Below, piece after piece: positions 61,255 to 64,000 of a stretch of DNA of 64,000 bases (the first letter of the stretch is position 1; each line of letters begins with the position of its first letter). The position numbers and the translations under genes are program-made. Origin of the DNA: an uncultured Robinsoniella sp. (GTDB taxonomy: Bacteria; Bacillota; Clostridia; Lachnospirales; Lachnospiraceae); the NCBI GenBank assembly GCA_900539655.1, contig UQCR01000021.1:10588-74587 (forward strand), given 5' to 3'. The notes below the pieces were generated by a model, which did not search any database, was not told the origin of the DNA, and was given only the letters and a program-made list of their open reading frames with translations.

Positions 61255-62997
61255 ATGGTTGGAAAAGTAAAAGATAAAGAGTTATTAGCATTAAAATTGA
61301 TAATGCTTGGCATAATACTGATCATTGGACTGTATAATCTGCCAAATGAGAAAGTGATTTACATTACATCAGATGAATTAGGATATTGGGCTGCAGCAGC
61401 GCATTTCGCAAAGTTGGACTGGTCAGGTGTTTCTTCCATGTGGCCGTATTATGCATATGGATACGGTATGTTATTAGCACCTATTTATATGATAACTAAA
61501 AATGCAATTTGGGTTTATAGAATAGCTATTATTTTAAATGCTTTGTTTTTATGTGGAAGCTTTATAGTTTTAAATGAGCTTGGTCAAAGAATGTTACGTA
61601 ATATGGGCAAGAAGTTCATCTTATTGGTGAGTTTTTGTATTACATTATATTCCAGTTCCGTTTTTTTCGCTCATATGACAATGACAGAACCGCTATTATG
61701 GTTTGGTTTCTGTTGTCTTGCGCTTTTATTGCTGGATCTAATAAAAAATCCTAAAAAGATAAACTGCATATTGTCTGCTATTCTATTGGCGTATCTTTAT
61801 ATGGTTCACATGAGGGTAGTCGTTGTTATTATTTCATCAGCAATGTTAATGCTTTTATTGGTTTTATCAAAAAAAATAAAAGTGAAACACCTTATGATAT
61901 GGGCAGGAACTTTGGGAATATTCTTAATATTAAGTATTATTTTAAAGAATGATATAACAGCAGCTTTATATACGAATCCGGTTCTTGCAGGTGGGAATGA
62001 TTACGCTGCTCAAACTGATAAAGTGGTTGCGATATTTACTCTAGAAGGATTTAAACAGTTATGCATTAGCATTCTAGGTAAAATATATTATTTAGGAGCT
62101 GCATCATTTTTTCTGTTTTATTGGGGAATTTGGTTTATTTTAAAAAAGGTTAGAAGATATATAAAAGCAATTATAAAAAAAGATACGCAGTTAGATGGTG
62201 AAGAGTATATATTTCTCTTATTAACATTTTTAGGAATCATGGCAATTAGCGCGATAACGATGATGTCATTTGGAAGGATTGATATTCTACTGTATGGACG
62301 TTATATAGAATTTGTCATGGCACCAATCTTATTATGTGGGATATATGAATTGTATAAAAATAAAAATCGTTGGAGATTATTTACTATTTTTATAATTATA
62401 CAAATATCATTGACATTTTTGGTGTTTGTTGTATTGAAACAATGGGATCCTCAGGGATTAGTATCACCTTCTATTATTGGCATATATGGTATGTTCAAAA
62501 ATAATGGAAATGTTGAAGATAAGACATTTGAATTCTTGGTTACAGCTAAAGTGTTAGCTGCTTCTTTTGGCTTATGCATTTTAATCAGTAAATATCGTGT
62601 TAAGAGAGTATTATATACAACACTTGGTATTTTAGGTTTAACTTGTATATGGGTTAATTTAGGACTGAAGCCCATTGAAGATACAGAAGGCAGAAAAGAA
62701 CAGATAGACAGTATGGCAATGGCAGAAGAAATAAAAAATAATAATGGTGGAGATATTATTTATTATGTCTCAAATGAAGTTGACAGGGGTTGTGGATATG
62801 ATTATACATATATCGCATATGTACAGTTTCTACTACCAGATAGGCAGGTGAAATGTATAGATTATTCTGAATTAGATTCTGTAGATAAAGCAAAATATGT
62901 TATTACAATGTCAGAGTCTAGTTCTGTTTATCAGTTATCAGATTCTTATGATCTGGTTTATAGTGATGAATTTAATTTGTTTCGGATAAAAGAGTAA
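61255..62997 (+). CDS. Polytopic membrane protein, GT-C-like
   Basis: A 580-residue protein with about twelve membrane helices and a C-terminal outer domain of about 100 residues. ITSDELGYWAAAAHFAKLDW after the first helix is a GT-C-like acidic loop, also seen in the 1216-residue protein at 51335 (SEDESRVWGYAYSL). The end, with DIIYYVSNEVD, VQFLLPDRQV, AKYVITM and YDLVYSDEFNLF, matches the repeated outer unit of that protein. It may therefore be a single-unit relative that adds a sugar outside the membrane. AGGTGG precedes the ATG; TATAAT at 61235 may mark an internal promoter. Confidence 0.75.
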   Translation: MVGKVKDKELLALKLIMLGIILIIGLYNLPNEKVIYITSDELGYWAAAAHFAKLDWSGVSSMWPYYAYGYGMLLAPIYMITKNAIWVYRIAIILNALFLCGSFIVLNELGQRMLRNMGKKFILLVSFCITLYSSSVFFAHMTMTEPLLWFGFCCLALLLLDLIKNPKKINCILSAILLAYLYMVHMRVVVVIISSAMLMLLLVLSKKIKVKHLMIWAGTLGIFLILSIILKNDITAALYTNPVLAGGNDYAAQTDKVVAIFTLEGFKQLCISILGKIYYLGAASFFLFYWGIWFILKKVRRYIKAIIKKDTQLDGEEYIFLLLTFLGIMAISAITMMSFGRIDILLYGRYIEFVMAPILLCGIYELYKNKNRWRLFTIFIIIQISLTFLVFVVLKQWDPQGLVSPSIIGIYGMFKNNGNVEDKTFEFLVTAKVLAASFGLCILISKYRVKRVLYTTLGILGLTCIWVNLGLKPIEDTEGRKEQIDSMAMAEEIKNNNGGDIIYYVSNEVDRGCGYDYTYIAYVQFLLPDRQVKCIDYSELDSVDKAKYVITMSESSSVYQLSDSYDLVYSDEFNLFRIKE

Positions 62998-63050
62998 TAT
63001 ACATTTATTTAATATGATAAAGTATTTAATTGTTTGAAAGGGCTAATTTA

Positions 63051-64000
63051 ATGGAAAACGATATTATTGCAGTCAGTATTTGTTGCTTAACATATAATCA
63101 TGAGAATTATGTTAGAAAAACGCTTGAGGGATTTTTTAATCAAAAAACTAATTTTAAATTTGAAGTGTTGATAAACGATGATGCATCTACGGACGGTACA
63201 GTTAAAATAATAAAAGAATTTGAAGAAAAATATCCGGGCGTCATTAAAGCGGTCTATCAAATGGAGAATCAATACTCACAAGGTAAAAAAATGAATTCTG
63301 AATTTTTGTTTATGAATGCCCGGGGCAAATATATTGCTATGTGTGAGGGGGATGATTATTGGACAGATGATTATAAATTACAAAAGCAGTATGATATATT
63401 AGAGCGGCATCAAGATTGTTCTGTATCAACACATATTGTGTCATGGATTAAAGAAGACGGGTCAGCTATAGATAAAATCTTTCCCCCTAAGGTTATACGG
63501 CCAGGCATAGTTACCCCTGAAGATTATATGCAGTCCGAGGCGGGCAATATTGAGTGGACATTTCAAACTAGTAGTTATTTTTTTAGAACGAGAGATATAT
63601 GGGGACTCTGCGAATCCAGACCGAATTTTTTAATAAAATCAATAGTCGAAGATTTACCAATTATGCTTTATTTGATAACAAAAGGTAATATTTATTATTT
63701 ACCTGAGAATATGTCCTGTTATCGTTTAGGTAGTAGCTCCAGCGTAACAAAAACAACAGTTAAACAAAAAGAAAAAGTATCCGGGTATTATAAAAATCAA
63801 ATTGAATGTATGAAGGAATATAATAACTACACACATCGAAGATTTGATAAGTATATTGATAAGTATATTAGACATTATGAATATACAATATTACTTTTGC
63901 GTAGAGATTTTGCAAAAATGATGCAAGAGAGGTATATGGATAATTGGAATCAGTTGAGCATATATAGAAAATTATATTATAGAATATTAATTTTTTGCCC
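63051..64000 (+). CDS. GT2 glycosyltransferase, cut by the window end
   Basis: From ATG 63051 (GAAAGGG upstream) the frame stays open for 316 codons to the end of the window. VSICCLTYNHENYVRKTLEG, INDDASTDGT and CEGDDYW show a GT2 of the common WcaA/glycosyltransferase-A group, and EDLPIMLYLITKG is the usual downstream acidic segment. The 3' end lies outside, so the full length is not known. Confidence 0.88.
   Translation, partial: MENDIIAVSICCLTYNHENYVRKTLEGFFNQKTNFKFEVLINDDASTDGTVKIIKEFEEKYPGVIKAVYQMENQYSQGKKMNSEFLFMNARGKYIAMCEGDDYWTDDYKLQKQYDILERHQDCSVSTHIVSWIKEDGSAIDKIFPPKVIRPGIVTPEDYMQSEAGNIEWTFQTSSYFFRTRDIWGLCESRPNFLIKSIVEDLPIMLYLITKGNIYYLPENMSCYRLGSSSSVTKTTVKQKEKVSGYYKNQIECMKEYNNYTHRRFDKYIDKYIRHYEYTILLLRRDFAKMMQERYMDNWNQLSIYRKLYYRILIFC

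Overview
The window reads as chromosomal DNA of a low-to-mid GC Gram-positive anaerobe of the class Clostridia, most likely a gut Lachnospiraceae (Blautia/Dorea-like). The reasons are a YesM/YesN-type two-component pair next to a large glycosidase, an Mbl-type cell-shape protein, RecD2, an early-branching cdaA-cdaR operon ending in HPr, choline-binding surface proteins, and DUF2304/DUF2142 membrane proteins beside dolichol-phosphate-mannose-type glycosyltransferases. No rRNA, tRNA, transposase, phage gene or CRISPR array was seen. Family names rest on recognising motifs by eye; nothing was searched.

Layout. 1-5.2 kb: end of a sensor kinase, its AraC-type response regulator and a GH106-like glycoside hydrolase. 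5.4-9.8 kb: housekeeping genes mbl, recD2 and comF, with a structured RNA candidate in front of recD2. 9.8-13.8 kb: an operon of two uncharacterised membrane proteins, the diadenylate cyclase cdaA, its YbbR partner cdaR, and ptsH (HPr). 13.9-27.2 kb: a phosphocholine island with a choline-binding L,D-transpeptidase, a stand-alone LicC, a winged-helix/LicC-like/choline-kinase fusion, a BCCT transporter, a choline-binding amidase, a close relative of the pneumococcal phosphorylcholine esterase Pce, LicD, and a TacF-like flippase. Together these can import choline, make CDP-choline, attach phosphocholine to a wall polymer, export the polymer, bind proteins to it and strip the residue off again.

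27.3-51.4 kb: a long plus-strand surface-polymer cluster. It holds glycosyltransferases, RmlD, a polyprenyl-phosphate sugar-1-phosphate transferase, a teichoic-acid core (TagD, TagG/TagH ABC exporter and three CDP-glycerol glycerophosphotransferase-family enzymes), and an unusual group of DUF115, KdsB-like cytidylyltransferase, HAD phosphatase and DmpG/HMGL-type aldolase that could make a CMP-activated ulosonic acid. UDP-glucose dehydrogenase follows. 51.3-64 kb: a visibly more A+T-rich, probably exchanged glycan block with a 1216-residue membrane protein, six more glycosyltransferases (one frameshifted, one cut by the window edge), a hexapeptide acyltransferase and another polytopic membrane protein.

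The most interesting points are the complete phosphocholine cycle with its self-regulating-looking winged-helix fusion, the aldolase/KdsB/HAD/DUF115 sugar-acid module, a polytopic membrane gene split by one in-frame amber codon, and an apparent single-A frameshift at the start of one glycosyltransferase.
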